Assembly: GCA_038227135.1 (NCBI GenBank)
Contig: JBBRQC010000001.1
Location: 62,001 to 126,000, forward strand
Length of the DNA: 64,000 nucleotides
Reading direction: 5' to 3'
Origin: UBA4720 sp038227135
GTDB lineage: Bacteria; Gemmatimonadota; Gemmatimonadetes; Gemmatimonadales; Gemmatimonadaceae
The first letter of the stretch is position 1, and the number at the start of each line of letters is the position of its first letter. The translations under genes and the position numbers were made by a program. Positions 27,360 through 36,012 of the stretch are shown one piece after another. The notes under the pieces are model-generated. The model ran no database searches, was not told the origin of the DNA, and saw nothing but the letters and a program-made list of their open reading frames with translations.

Positions 27360-27866
27360 CCGGATCCCGAAGTGAAAGACCCCAGCCCTGGCGCTGGGTC
27401 TCGAGCCGGCGGACCCGACAGTCATGCGCCGACCACCGCGCGAGCCCCGTGCATCACTCCTTTCACGTGGAATGCTGCAGCTGATGATGCTATATGCGCT
27501 ATTGATCGCGGCGGTGACAATCGTGGCGCTGGCCGTGGGTCGCCGCGAGTGGCCCGGGGAGCCGGCACGCGCAGTGACGCTGAGCTTCACGACGCTGGGA
27601 TTCGCGCAAATTTGCCATCTTGGCAACGCGCGAAAGCGTGAAGCACGTCGTGAGCCGCGGTCGCGCGTTCACCAATCGTTACGCGTTGGGTGCAGTCGTG
27701 CTGACGGTGCTCCAGCTGCTTGCCGTCGTCGCCCTACGGCTGAATCGGATATTGGGGACGGCACCTCTCAGCATGCGAGGATGGGCTATCGCGGTCGGAC
27801 TGGGCGCGATTCCGGCTCTGGCCGGTCAGGGGTGGAAGTTCGCCCGCGGACGAACTCTACAGTACA
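27360..27866 (+). pseudogene. Remnant of a P-type cation-transporting ATPase (C-terminal membrane domain)
   Basis: No intact gene. One frame (27382 onward) reads PALALGLEPADPTVMRRPPR then a hydrophobic helix and SFTTLGFAQICHLGNAR; the match then shifts frame near 27625 and continues SVKHVVSRGRAFTNRYALGA...GTAPLSMRGWAIAVG. This is the C-terminal third of a Ca2+/cation P2-type ATPase (ALALG-E-DP-MxRPPR signature, FTTL...Q, NRW-like segment). The catalytic half is missing, there is an in-frame TGA just upstream (27373), and one frameshift. The 285 bp before it (27074-27359) hold no gene I can support. Confidence 0.75.
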
Positions 27867-27881
27867 ATGAACTGCTGCTAA

Positions 27882-27899
27882 GTGAGGGAAACTCTCACA
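27882..27899 (-). promoter_or_regulatory. Stress-island motif copy 2
   Basis: Minus-strand TGTGAGAGTTTCCCTCAC, sharing its first 15 bases with the copy at 35802. It lies between the ATPase remnant and USP 3. The site is itself an imperfect inverted repeat (GTGAG...CTCAC). Confidence 0.45.
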
Positions 27900-28257
27900 A
27901 AAGAACAGCGCATCTCCGACGGACAAGGGCTTCTGGCAGTTGCACATTCCGCTCATGGGATATTACGACGACGATCACCCGCGTCACGGGCACCGCACTC
28001 CAACCGAGCTCACTGAGGACGAACTCCTCTCGGCGCTCCACGGGAAGTTCTGCGGCATGCCGGCATCTTTCGATGAGACAGGGCCTGTCGGTATCGAATC
28101 AACGCGTTCGATGCGCGTGTCGTTATTACCGTGGGCCGACTCGCACCCCCTTGAATCCGTCGCGGCGAAGAAACCGCGAGACGCTGTTGCCGGCGCCCCG
28201 GTTGAGCGGAGCGCTGGTCTTGATCGGGCGAATAAGCGCAAGGAGCGCAAGAGAGCC
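27900..28257 (+). other. Coding-like stretch before USP 3, no assignable gene
   Basis: The frame of USP 3 stays open upstream and reads a hydrophilic, protein-like sequence (FWQLHIPLMGYYDDDHPRHGHRTPTELTEDELLSALHG) from about 27930. It could be a short gene, an N-terminal extension of USP 3 or a decayed neighbour. A TTG at 27940 and an ATG at 27955 are possible starts without a clear ribosome site. I do not recognise the sequence. Confidence 0.35.
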
Positions 28258-29217
28258 ATGACGACACCACTAGCGGAAAAGCGAAGTGTGAAATCGGGAA
28301 CTGCCCCGGTCATACGGGGATTTCGTCAGCTCTTTCGCCCAGGCACGACTTTCAAGCTCCTGCTGGCGATCGAAAACGATGACAATGCCCGCGCCGCAAT
28401 TCGTGTGACCCATGCTCTCACCGCGCGCGGAGCAATCCCCAGCGTAGTCACCGCCACGGAGATGATGATTCCCACGCCGGGTACGCCCAATTCGATGATG
28501 ATGTACGCCGAAGCAGCTCTCGGGGAAGACTTCCACGAGGAGAAGCGGCGCGATCTGCGCGCTCTCATCGCGGGAACAGTGGGCAAGGCACAGGGCTGGG
28601 CGGTTACGAGCGTGATTGGAGACCCAGCCCTCGTCATCGTCGAAGAGCTGAAAGTTCAAAGCTCGGAGTTGGTGGTGGTCGGAATTCATCAGCACGGTTC
28701 CTTTGAGCAGGCAATGGGCGAGAACACCGCGACTCGTGTCATGGGGCGGGCACCGGTACCGGTCCTCGGCGTGCGGCCGGCATTGTTGGGATTGCCACGC
28801 CGAATCATGGTCGCCACCGACTTCGGCGATGCAAGTCATGAGGCCGCTCATCTCGCTGCAAACCTGGCTGAGCCCGGCGGTTGTGTAATCCTCGTCCACG
28901 CGAGTCTACCCTATCCGATCGTCGAAGAGGGCGATGAGGGAGCGGCCCTCTTGCAGCGTGAAGGAATCGAGCACGCTTTCGTTCACTTGTCCGAAGAGAT
29001 CCGCGAAGGCAAGTCGATCCAGGTCGAAACCGTCAGCCGCAGCGGCGACGCTGGCGCGCAGCTCATCGCCGCCGCAACACTCATTTCACCCGATCTGATT
29101 GTGATCGCCAGTCAGCGTCATCATCTCATCACCCGGCTCCTGTTGGGCAGCGTGAGTCGGAAGCTGGTGCGCGAGGGCTGCTGGCCGGTACTCGTCACTC
29201 CGCCTGCAGGGCGGTAG
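28258..29217 (+). CDS. Double-domain universal stress protein (USP 3), divergent
   Basis: A 319-residue tandem UspA protein. Domain 1 (FKLLLAIENDDNARAAIRVTHAL) has a degenerate nucleotide loop (GIHQHGSFEQAMGENT, lacking GS), while domain 2 (RRIMVATDFGDASHEAAHLAANLA) keeps ASQRHHLITRLLLGSVS. It is distant from USPs 1, 2 and 4. The ATG at 28258 follows AAGGAG at 12 nt; the frame continues upstream. It lies ahead of acetate kinase on the same strand with 281 bp between, which contain no gene. Confidence 0.85.
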   Translation: MTTPLAEKRSVKSGTAPVIRGFRQLFRPGTTFKLLLAIENDDNARAAIRVTHALTARGAIPSVVTATEMMIPTPGTPNSMMMYAEAALGEDFHEEKRRDLRALIAGTVGKAQGWAVTSVIGDPALVIVEELKVQSSELVVVGIHQHGSFEQAMGENTATRVMGRAPVPVLGVRPALLGLPRRIMVATDFGDASHEAAHLAANLAEPGGCVILVHASLPYPIVEEGDEGAALLQREGIEHAFVHLSEEIREGKSIQVETVSRSGDAGAQLIAAATLISPDLIVIASQRHHLITRLLLGSVSRKLVREGCWPVLVTPPAGR

Positions 29218-29498
29218 CGGGGCCGCAGGCATAGGCGAGATGACCCCGGCCGTTGCAGAAGCGGCTCTGCCCGGCGGGGAAGATGAGCGAAGTTACCGGG
29301 GTTTTCCAGACTCGCGCTCTGACGGGGATACGGTCGTCATGATTGCCTCCTTGAGCTGTGTCCGATCCAATGTGCCGTTTGTAGCTTGAAACGTGCAATA
29401 TCATTCGGGGAAGGCCCACACAATTGTCCGGTTTCCTCCACTCGCGTTTCAGAAGGACTCCGATTGAAGCACGTCACTGGTAGGGACATAGTGGTCAC

Positions 29499-30710
29499 AT
29501 GACCGCCACACTGCTGGCGGTGGATGCGGGCAGCTCGTCGGTGAAGCTGGACGCCTACGATATAGAAAATCTCCTCGCGGTCACGCCGAAGCCGTCGCCC
29601 ACAGTCGACGGAACCGTCGTCACTCAAACACCGAGACGCATCGCGCGCGTGCGTTTCGAGTTATCCGATCGGCCCCGATCGATTGCCTTCAACGCCATGC
29701 TCAACTCCTTTCTCGAGCAGAATGCGATCACCGATGTGCGGGCCGTAGCTCACCGAATCGTCCACGGCGGAGTTGAATTCTCTTCGTCATGTATCCTCGA
29801 CGACACCTCGGAGCGCGCGCTGGCCCGATTGATCGGGATGGCGCCACTGCACTTGCCGATAGCACTCGATTGGGTTGCCCTTTGCCGCACGATTTTCGGT
29901 TCCTCGGTCTCGCAAATAGCCGTGTTCGATACCGCATTCTTTGCGGCACTACCGGCCGTGGCGCAGCGATACGCGATTCCGCTCGACCTGCAGAGGACGC
30001 ACGGTGTGCGCCGGTTCGGCTTTCACGGGCTCGCGCACGACTCGATGTTGCGGCGCGTACAGCATCTCCGGCCCGATCTCGATCGGGGCGGCAGAATCAT
30101 CTCCCTTCAGCTTGGCTCCGGTTGCTCGATGGCGGCCATTGACCACGGCGTTCCCATGGACACGTCCATGGGTTTCTCGCCACTCGAGGGACTCGTAATG
30201 GCCACGCGCTCTGGAGACATCGATGCCGGGTTGCTCATGTTTCTCCAGCGTGCAGCCGGGTTCACCGCCGAGATGCTCGGGCGTTTGCTCAATGCCGGAT
30301 CGGGTCTTCTCGGCATCTCCGGCCAAAGCGGAGACATGCGAGTTCTCCTCGCGGCCACGAATCATGATGCCCAGTTCGCGATCGACCTTTACTGTTATCG
30401 GATCCGCAAGTACATCGGAGCATATGTTGCCGTCCTCGGCGGGGTCGATGTGATCGCGATCGGCGGTGGCGTCGGCGAGCACTCTCCTGAGATCCGGGAG
30501 CGTGTTCTCGCGGGAATGGAATGGTGCGGCATAACCGTTGATCGTGCGGCGAATGGTGCGGCGCGCGGAACGGCGGAAACCGACTCGCGCATTAGCAGCG
30601 CCTCCGGCGCAGTGGACGTCTGGGCGATCGCTGTGGACGAAGGTGCCGTGCTCGCACGCGAAGCCGCGACAGTGCTTCAGGACACCGGAAGTGGGAGCCA
30701 CCATGTTTGA
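29499..30710 (+). CDS. ackA: Acetate kinase
   Basis: A 403-residue acetokinase-family enzyme: DAGSSSVKLDAYD (phosphate 1 loop), AHRIVHGGVEF, FDTAFFAALPAVAQRYAIP, HGVRRFGFHGLAHDSM (active-site histidine), LGSGCSMAAIDHG and GGGVGEHSPEIRE. It converts acetyl phosphate plus ADP to acetate plus ATP. Several conserved positions differ from typical AckA (for example SGQSGDMR for SGVSSDxR), so it is a divergent subgroup. Its stop overlaps the phosphoketolase ATG by 8 bp, which supplies the acetyl phosphate. No phosphotransacetylase is nearby. Confidence 0.92.
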   Translation: MTATLLAVDAGSSSVKLDAYDIENLLAVTPKPSPTVDGTVVTQTPRRIARVRFELSDRPRSIAFNAMLNSFLEQNAITDVRAVAHRIVHGGVEFSSSCILDDTSERALARLIGMAPLHLPIALDWVALCRTIFGSSVSQIAVFDTAFFAALPAVAQRYAIPLDLQRTHGVRRFGFHGLAHDSMLRRVQHLRPDLDRGGRIISLQLGSGCSMAAIDHGVPMDTSMGFSPLEGLVMATRSGDIDAGLLMFLQRAAGFTAEMLGRLLNAGSGLLGISGQSGDMRVLLAATNHDAQFAIDLYCYRIRKYIGAYVAVLGGVDVIAIGGGVGEHSPEIRERVLAGMEWCGITVDRAANGAARGTAETDSRISSASGAVDVWAIAVDEGAVLAREAATVLQDTGSGSHHV

Positions 30711-33198
30711 ATTCGATGTAACAGTCTCGAGCGCGGTACCCGCCGCTTCGCCAGCGCGAATCCAAAAAGTGCCTGGGCGCCCTTCCGTCAACGGCGAACC
30801 AGAAGCGACTCAGTCGTTGCCCGCCGACATGGTGGCAAGAATGCAGCGCTACTGGCAGGCCGCGAACTATCTCACTGTCGGCCAGATCTATCTGCGTGAA
30901 AACCCGCTCCTCCGCGAGCCGCTTCAGGCCGAGCATATAAAGCCGCGGCTGCTGGGACATTGGGGAACCTCGCCTGGACTGAGCTTCATCTACGTGCACC
31001 TCAACCGTCTGATCAAGCAGCGCGACGCAGACATCATCTACCTCGCCGGACCGGGACACGGCGGTCCCGCCATCGTCGCGAACGTGTACCTCGAGGGCAC
31101 CTACACCGAGGTGTATCCCGGAATTTCGCGAGATGGCGATGGCCTCAGGCGACTGTTTCGCCAGTTCTCCACGCCGGGTGGAATTCCGAGCCACGTCAGT
31201 GTACCGACGCCGGGATCCATCCACGAAGGGGGAGAGCTCGGCTACGTCCTCATGCACGCCTTCGGCGCCGCGTTCGACAATCCCGATCTCATCGCCGTAG
31301 CAGTTGTTGGGGACGGCGAGGCCGAGACTGCGCCGCTGGAAGGGTCGTGGAAGGGAACGAGCTTTCTGAATCCCGCTCGCGACGGCGCGGTGCTACCGAT
31401 CCTGCACCTGAACGGGTACAAGATCAGCGGACCCACCGTCCTCGGACGAGAAAGCGACGACAACATACGTCGCCTTCTCGAGGCGCACGGCTACGAGGTG
31501 AAGTTCGTCGAAGGCGACGAGCCGTTCAGACTGCACCAGGAATTTGCCGCCACGCTCGACGAATGCTACACACGGATCCGTGACATTCAGGGGAATGCCC
31601 GTTCCGGATCTGCCAGCGCGATCCGAAATCGCCCGCGCTGGCCCGCGATCGTGTTGCGGACTCCCAAGGGCTGGACTGGACCGAAAGTCGTCAAAGGTCT
31701 TCCTGTCGAAGGGACTTTTCGCGCGCACCAGGTGCCTCTGAGCGATGTGCCGGCCGACGCTGAGCAGATGCGGCAGCTCGAGGACTGGCTCAGGAGCTAT
31801 GAGCCGGAGAAGCTCTTTGATGCATCAGGTGCTTTGCTGCCAGATCTGGCGGAGCTCGCCCCGAAGGGCGACCGCCGCATGGGAGCCAACCCCCACGCGA
31901 ATGGTGGACGCGTTCTCGTTCCGCTCAGCGTACCCGATTTTCGCGGTTACGCGATCGATGTCCCGTCTCCTGGAAGCGTACAGCGCGAGTCTACTCGACA
32001 ACTGGGGCAGATGGTGCGCGACATCTTCGTCGAGAATCGGGGCGCCGCGAACTTTCGCCTATTCTGTCCCGATGAGACCAACTCCAATCGCCTCGGTAAC
32101 GTGTTCGAGGTGGAGAAGAGATGTCTGGTCGGTCGGCTGCTGGACATCGATGACCACGTGGCGCCCGACGGCAGAGTGATGGAAGTCCTGAGCGAGCATC
32201 TGTGCGAGGGCTGGCTCGAGGGATACGTCCTAACCGGGCGCCATGGCCTGTTCGTGACGTACGAATCGTTCGCGATGGTCTCGGCGTCGCAGCTGGTGCA
32301 GCACACCAAGTGGATGGAGGAAGCCGTCAACATCGAGTGGCGCGCGCCAATTGCTTCGCTCAACATCCTCCTCACATCGACCTGCTGGCGCAACGATCAC
32401 AACGGCTTCAGCCATCAGGGACCCGGATTGATCGACGTAATGATGTCAAAGCGCGGCAGCGTCGCGCGCATCTACCTTCCGCCCGACGCCAATTCACTCC
32501 TCGCGGTCGCCGATCACTGTCTCCGCAGCAGCAACTACGTCAATCTGATGATCATAGACAAACAGCCGCAGCTCCAGTGGCTCTCGATGAGCGAGGCGAT
32601 CGAGCATGCAGCGCGAGGCGCATCGGTATGGCACTGGGCAGGAAACGAACGGACTGTCGCGCAGCCGAACCGGAAGGCGGACAGTGATCCCGACGTGGTT
32701 CTCGCCTGTGCCGGCGACACACCCACACTCGAGACTGTTGCAGCCGCGTGGTGGCTCAGGCGTCTCGCCCCCGACCTTCGCGTGCGCGTCGTGAACGTGA
32801 TCGATCTCATGACGCTCTTCCCGCCGGAGGATCACCCTCACGGCATGAGCGACGAGGAGTTCAACGAGCTTTTCACGAAGGACAAACCTGTCGTCTTCGC
32901 GTTTCATGGTTATCAGCACTTGGTCCATCAGATGCTTCACCATCGCCCGCACCCGGGCCGCTTCCACGTCCGCGGCTTTTGTGAGCAGGGGACCACGACC
33001 ACACCCTTTTCCATGGTCATACTCAATGCCATGAGTCGGTTTCATCTCGCGGCTGAAGCCATCCGCCGCTCACAACTCGAGCCGGCCCACGCGGATGCCA
33101 TCCAGCGACTGCAGACGATGATCGAGGATGCGGTCCGCCACGCGCGCGACCAGTTGCAGGATGCCCCCGAGGTCCGCGATTGGGCGTGGACGGACTAA
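30703..33198 (+). CDS. xfp: Xylulose-5-phosphate/fructose-6-phosphate phosphoketolase
   Basis: An 831-residue thiamine-diphosphate enzyme. Family blocks in order are LLGHWGTSPGLSFIYVHLNRLI, GPGHGGPA, YPGISRDGDGLRRLFRQFSTPGGIPSHV, SIHEGGELGYVLMHAFGAAFDNP, VGDGEAETAPLEGSW (ThDP site), LHLNGYKISGPTVLGR, SNRLGNVFEVEKR and FHGYQHLVHQMLH. It splits xylulose-5-P or fructose-6-P to acetyl phosphate and an aldose phosphate. With the overlapping acetate kinase it forms an ATP-yielding bypass of lower glycolysis. A GGGAG site precedes the ATG at 30703. Which sugar phosphate is preferred cannot be read. Confidence 0.96.
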   Translation: MFEFDVTVSSAVPAASPARIQKVPGRPSVNGEPEATQSLPADMVARMQRYWQAANYLTVGQIYLRENPLLREPLQAEHIKPRLLGHWGTSPGLSFIYVHLNRLIKQRDADIIYLAGPGHGGPAIVANVYLEGTYTEVYPGISRDGDGLRRLFRQFSTPGGIPSHVSVPTPGSIHEGGELGYVLMHAFGAAFDNPDLIAVAVVGDGEAETAPLEGSWKGTSFLNPARDGAVLPILHLNGYKISGPTVLGRESDDNIRRLLEAHGYEVKFVEGDEPFRLHQEFAATLDECYTRIRDIQGNARSGSASAIRNRPRWPAIVLRTPKGWTGPKVVKGLPVEGTFRAHQVPLSDVPADAEQMRQLEDWLRSYEPEKLFDASGALLPDLAELAPKGDRRMGANPHANGGRVLVPLSVPDFRGYAIDVPSPGSVQRESTRQLGQMVRDIFVENRGAANFRLFCPDETNSNRLGNVFEVEKRCLVGRLLDIDDHVAPDGRVMEVLSEHLCEGWLEGYVLTGRHGLFVTYESFAMVSASQLVQHTKWMEEAVNIEWRAPIASLNILLTSTCWRNDHNGFSHQGPGLIDVMMSKRGSVARIYLPPDANSLLAVADHCLRSSNYVNLMIIDKQPQLQWLSMSEAIEHAARGASVWHWAGNERTVAQPNRKADSDPDVVLACAGDTPTLETVAAAWWLRRLAPDLRVRVVNVIDLMTLFPPEDHPHGMSDEEFNELFTKDKPVVFAFHGYQHLVHQMLHHRPHPGRFHVRGFCEQGTTTTPFSMVILNAMSRFHLAAEAIRRSQLEPAHADAIQRLQTMIEDAVRHARDQLQDAPEVRDWAWTD

Positions 33199-33409
33199 GA
33201 CCGCGCTGAATTCTCCGGTGCGAATCCGCCGGTGAACTACCGCCATTGTTCAGCGAAATGCCTCAAGGAAGACATTCCGCGACTACCCAGCGCCCTTCGA
33301 TTCGTATGCTTCGCTAGGTCTGCCAACTCCACGAGGCGGAGAACATGCGAGTCGACTAAAGGCTCTGGGGACTTCAGCTGGACTGGTTGCCGCCGCGACG
33401 TTCGTGATT

Positions 33410-33592
33410 TGCTGGCATCCTGGTTTCCGTCGGGCAAGCGTATATAACGTGCTGGCGATACCCATAGCCGCAGGAGTGTTCTACAACTCCCCTGGCTGGT
33501 CGCTTAGACCGGACGTGTCGGCCTCGCTGATGTCGCTGTCGTCGATCCTTGTCGCCCTGAACGCAGTATCCTTGCGGCGCGCGAAGATCTAA
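33410..33592 (+). pseudogene. Remnant of a copper-type P1B ATPase C-terminus
   Basis: The stretch RRASVYNVLAIPIAAGVFYNSPGW...SASLMSLSSILVALNAVSLRR matches the last two membrane helices of CopA-type ATPases (YNVLGIPIAAGVLYP...AMSLSSVSVVLNALRLR). Nothing upstream (33199-33409) continues the family, so only the final 60 codons survive. Not translated in any supportable way. The rest of 33199-33694 holds no gene I can see. Confidence 0.7.
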
Positions 33593-33694
33593 GCGTCGTC
33601 GACAATCACGACGTTCTCGCGGTACGGAGGACAACCTGTACTAAGGCCTCCGGCGCGCAAAGCACGCGACGTTCAACATCAGTTATCTCCTGGT

Positions 33695-34183
33695 CTACGG
33701 CTTCCTGGGCGGCAGTGTAGCGCCCATGCGTTTGTGCATCTGCTCCATCGTCCGTAGCGTCTTGTCCATGTCCTTTGACATCGCCGCCAAGTGGTTCTGC
33801 ATGTCGTCCATGTGGTGCTGCATCCCTCGATCCTTCATCATCGTCTGATCCTTCATCATCGTCTGCATTTGCTCGATGAGCCCCTTCATCTGCGTCGTCA
33901 TGGCGCTCATGTGATCGGCCATCTGCGGCATCGCTGTGTGTGCGGCGGTCATCTGCCCGCCCTGCATCTGTCCCATCTGCTGCCTCATTTGCTGCTGCAT
34001 CTGCTGTGAGCGCTGGCCCATGGCGGACATTTGACGCATCATGTCCTGCATCTGCCCCATGTGCTGCTGCATGTGTTGCTGTTGCGTTCCCTGCATCATC
34101 CCCGGCGTCTGCGCGAAGACGGGTGCGGCGACCACAATGACTGCAGTCGTCACCAGCTTAAAAATGGTCCGATAGTGTGACAT
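33695..34183 (-). CDS. Methionine/glutamine/histidine-rich periplasmic protein
   Basis: A 162-residue exported protein. A signal peptide (MSHYRTIFKLVTTAVIVVAAPVFAQ) is followed by a low-complexity helical region dense in Met, Gln and His (QQQHMQQHMGQMQDMMRQM, MQHHMDDMQNHLAAM). Methionine-plus-histidine repeats of this kind bind Cu(I)/Cu(II) in several periplasmic proteins, and the neighbouring remnant is of a copper ATPase, so a metal-binding role is plausible. A coiled coil is the alternative reading. No named family recognised. Confidence 0.7.
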   Translation of the reverse strand: MSHYRTIFKLVTTAVIVVAAPVFAQTPGMMQGTQQQHMQQHMGQMQDMMRQMSAMGQRSQQMQQQMRQQMGQMQGGQMTAAHTAMPQMADHMSAMTTQMKGLIEQMQTMMKDQTMMKDRGMQHHMDDMQNHLAAMSKDMDKTLRTMEQMHKRMGATLPPRKP

Positions 34184-34455
34184 GTGAAGCTCCGTTTATC
34201 GAAGAGTGAGCGTGGCCAGGCGTGTCCGAGTGCAGCGTGTAGTCCACGGCAATGTCTCTTCAGATGGTACTGCTCGGCGCAGCGGCTCACAGTCGGGGGA
34301 TTTGAGTCCTGCCATCAGGGAAATCCGCACGGCTGCGCCAGTAACCGCGAACCGCGAGAGTAAGCGGCGGGCGGCAATCCGGTCGTCATGTAGCTCTTAT
34401 AACCGTCTTCGCCCGCGCGGAATACGGCTAACCCGTCTACAACTTCAACAGAACG

Positions 34456-34662
34456 CTATTGAGCGGTGTAGCCGCCGTCGATCACCAGTTCCGTTCCGGT
34501 GACGAACTTCGCCTCGTCTGATGAGAGGTAGAGCACACCATAAGCGATGTCGTCGGGTTCACCGATGTGACCGATTGGGTGCATGCTGTCCAGCAGCTTC
34601 CGACCTTGCGCAACGTCGCCCTGAGATTTCAGATAAGTCTCCACCATTGGCGTCCAGATTCA
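34456..34662 (-). pseudogene. C-terminal fragment of a short-chain dehydrogenase
   Basis: About 68 codons reading IWTPMVETYLKSQGD...HPIGHIGEPDDIAYGVLYLSSDEAKFVTGTELVIDGGYTAQ, the unmistakable end of an SDR (TPMVE, GEPDDIA, LSSDEAxFVTGxxLxIDGG). An in-frame TGA sits directly before it and the Rossmann nucleotide-binding half and YxxxK active site are missing. A 63-residue open frame (ATG 34647) remains but cannot be an active enzyme. The 272 bp to its right (34184-34455) contain no gene. Confidence 0.75.
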
Positions 34663-34718
34663 GCGACGTATTTCTTCCAAGCGCGAGCGCCCGCCGCGAT
34701 CGCGGTGGACGGCCCTTG

Positions 34719-35693
34719 TCACGCGATCACTGGCATTCCGTCGGGAAGCCGAGCATCTCTCGCCGGCACTTCTTCCGCTGTAACGCCAGCAGGCCGAAGC
34801 ACCAGCATCGATGTCGGTGAGGTCCGAGTAACTACATCCGCGACACTTCCTCGAAGGGCGCGAGAGATACCACCGCGTCCGTGAGTGGCAATGGCAATCA
34901 GATCCGCTTTCTCCTTTCGGGCGTAGTCGGTGATCGCCTGAGCGATGTTGTCGCCGACAACGACATCGGTCGTCGTGAGAAGACCCTCCCCGCGCAGCTT
35001 GGCTGCGACCCGAAAAAGATAGGCCTTTGCGGCGGCGATGTCCTTCTCCCACCACGGTGCTTTTTTGTCGGACAACGCCTTCTGCGCCGAGGTCTCGGGG
35101 ACAAGAACGTGCAGTAGCGTTAGCTGAGCCTCATTGAGCTTCGCGAGCGCGGCCACTTCAGGAATTATCTGCTCCGCCAGGCTCGATCCATCGAGTGGAA
35201 CGATGATCCGCGTGAAGGCGTCGCCGGCCTCCGGAGCCAGGTAGCTCATTGGCGGTTTCACGACGAGGACGGGAATAGTCGTACCGCGGATGAGAGAATC
35301 CGTTACGCTGCCGAGCGACAACCGTGCTATGCCTCCCCGTCCATGGCTGCTTATGACGATGAGGTCAACGTTGTTGCGGTTGGCGTATGCCAGCAAAGCG
35401 TCAGGCACCGGCCCGTCCTCGAGCGCAACACTGACGTTTGCATTGCTGCTGATCCTGCATTCCGAAGCCAGCGCGTCGAGCTCGTCAAGAATCCTGTCGC
35501 GCTCCTGTTGCAGCACCTCCAGGGAAACATCTACCGCGTCCGGCAAGCCGCCCGTCCCAAAAAACACTCCGGTTGACTGAACCCGAACGAGACGAACTGT
35601 TGCCCCACTGTGCTCGGCGACTCGCAGCGCCAATCGAATCGCCTCGCGATCGAAGCTCGACCCGTCGGTCGGGACCATGATGATCTTGTACAT
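34719..35693 (-). CDS. Double-domain universal stress protein (USP 4)
   Basis: A 324-residue tandem UspA protein of the same subgroup as USPs 1 and 2: MYKIIMVPTDGSSFDREAIRLALRVAEHS, loop SHGRGGIARLSLGS, second domain TRIIVPLDGSSLAEQIIPEV and loop THGRGGISRALRGS. The linker keeps APWWEKDIAAAKAYLFR. AGGAGG-like sequence precedes the ATG. It is divergent from YceI, and the 319 bp between carry two copies of the stress-island motif. Confidence 0.93.
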   Translation of the reverse strand: MYKIIMVPTDGSSFDREAIRLALRVAEHSGATVRLVRVQSTGVFFGTGGLPDAVDVSLEVLQQERDRILDELDALASECRISSNANVSVALEDGPVPDALLAYANRNNVDLIVISSHGRGGIARLSLGSVTDSLIRGTTIPVLVVKPPMSYLAPEAGDAFTRIIVPLDGSSLAEQIIPEVAALAKLNEAQLTLLHVLVPETSAQKALSDKKAPWWEKDIAAAKAYLFRVAAKLRGEGLLTTTDVVVGDNIAQAITDYARKEKADLIAIATHGRGGISRALRGSVADVVTRTSPTSMLVLRPAGVTAEEVPARDARLPDGMPVIA

Positions 35694-35801
35694 GAGAACC
35701 TCCTTGGTAGCAGCGTCTGGGCCTGGAGCCGCGATCGCGCCTCTTTGCTCCCAATCTTCAATTCACGACCGAAGCGAGCAGTCAGCCAATGGCTGATTTA
35801 T

Positions 35802-35816
35802 TGTGAGAGTTTCCCT
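35802..35816 (+). promoter_or_regulatory. Stress-island motif copy 3
   Basis: TGTGAGAGTTTCCCT, identical over 15 bases to the minus-strand site at 27882-27899. Confidence 0.45.
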
Positions 35817-35853
35817 GCCCGTAGGCTCAATCGACTATAGAAGCGCTCGATTG

Positions 35854-35872
35854 TGTAAGGGTTTCCCTCAAA
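35854..35872 (+). promoter_or_regulatory. Stress-island motif copy 4
   Basis: TGTAAGGGTTTCCCTCAAA. The core AGGGTTTCCCT is a perfect palindrome apart from its central TTT, the form expected for a dimeric regulator. Confidence 0.5.
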
Positions 35873-36012
35873 GAGTGTTGAGGGTTCCGCGCAAAAGGTT
35901 CAGTCACATTGCCTCCAAAGTTGAGGTGAAGTCCGACAGTTGGCCTTGGCGGGAATTCGTATCCTCAGTGCGTAGGCAACCAACCGCGTTTCACGAACAG
36001 AGGATACGAACG

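Larger units (their letters stand above)
35694..36012. other. Intergenic region between USP 4 and yceI with two motif copies
   Basis: No gene. It contains two stress-island motif copies (35802-35816 and 35854-35872) 52 bp apart, upstream of both divergent genes, as expected for a shared control region. Confidence 0.6.
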
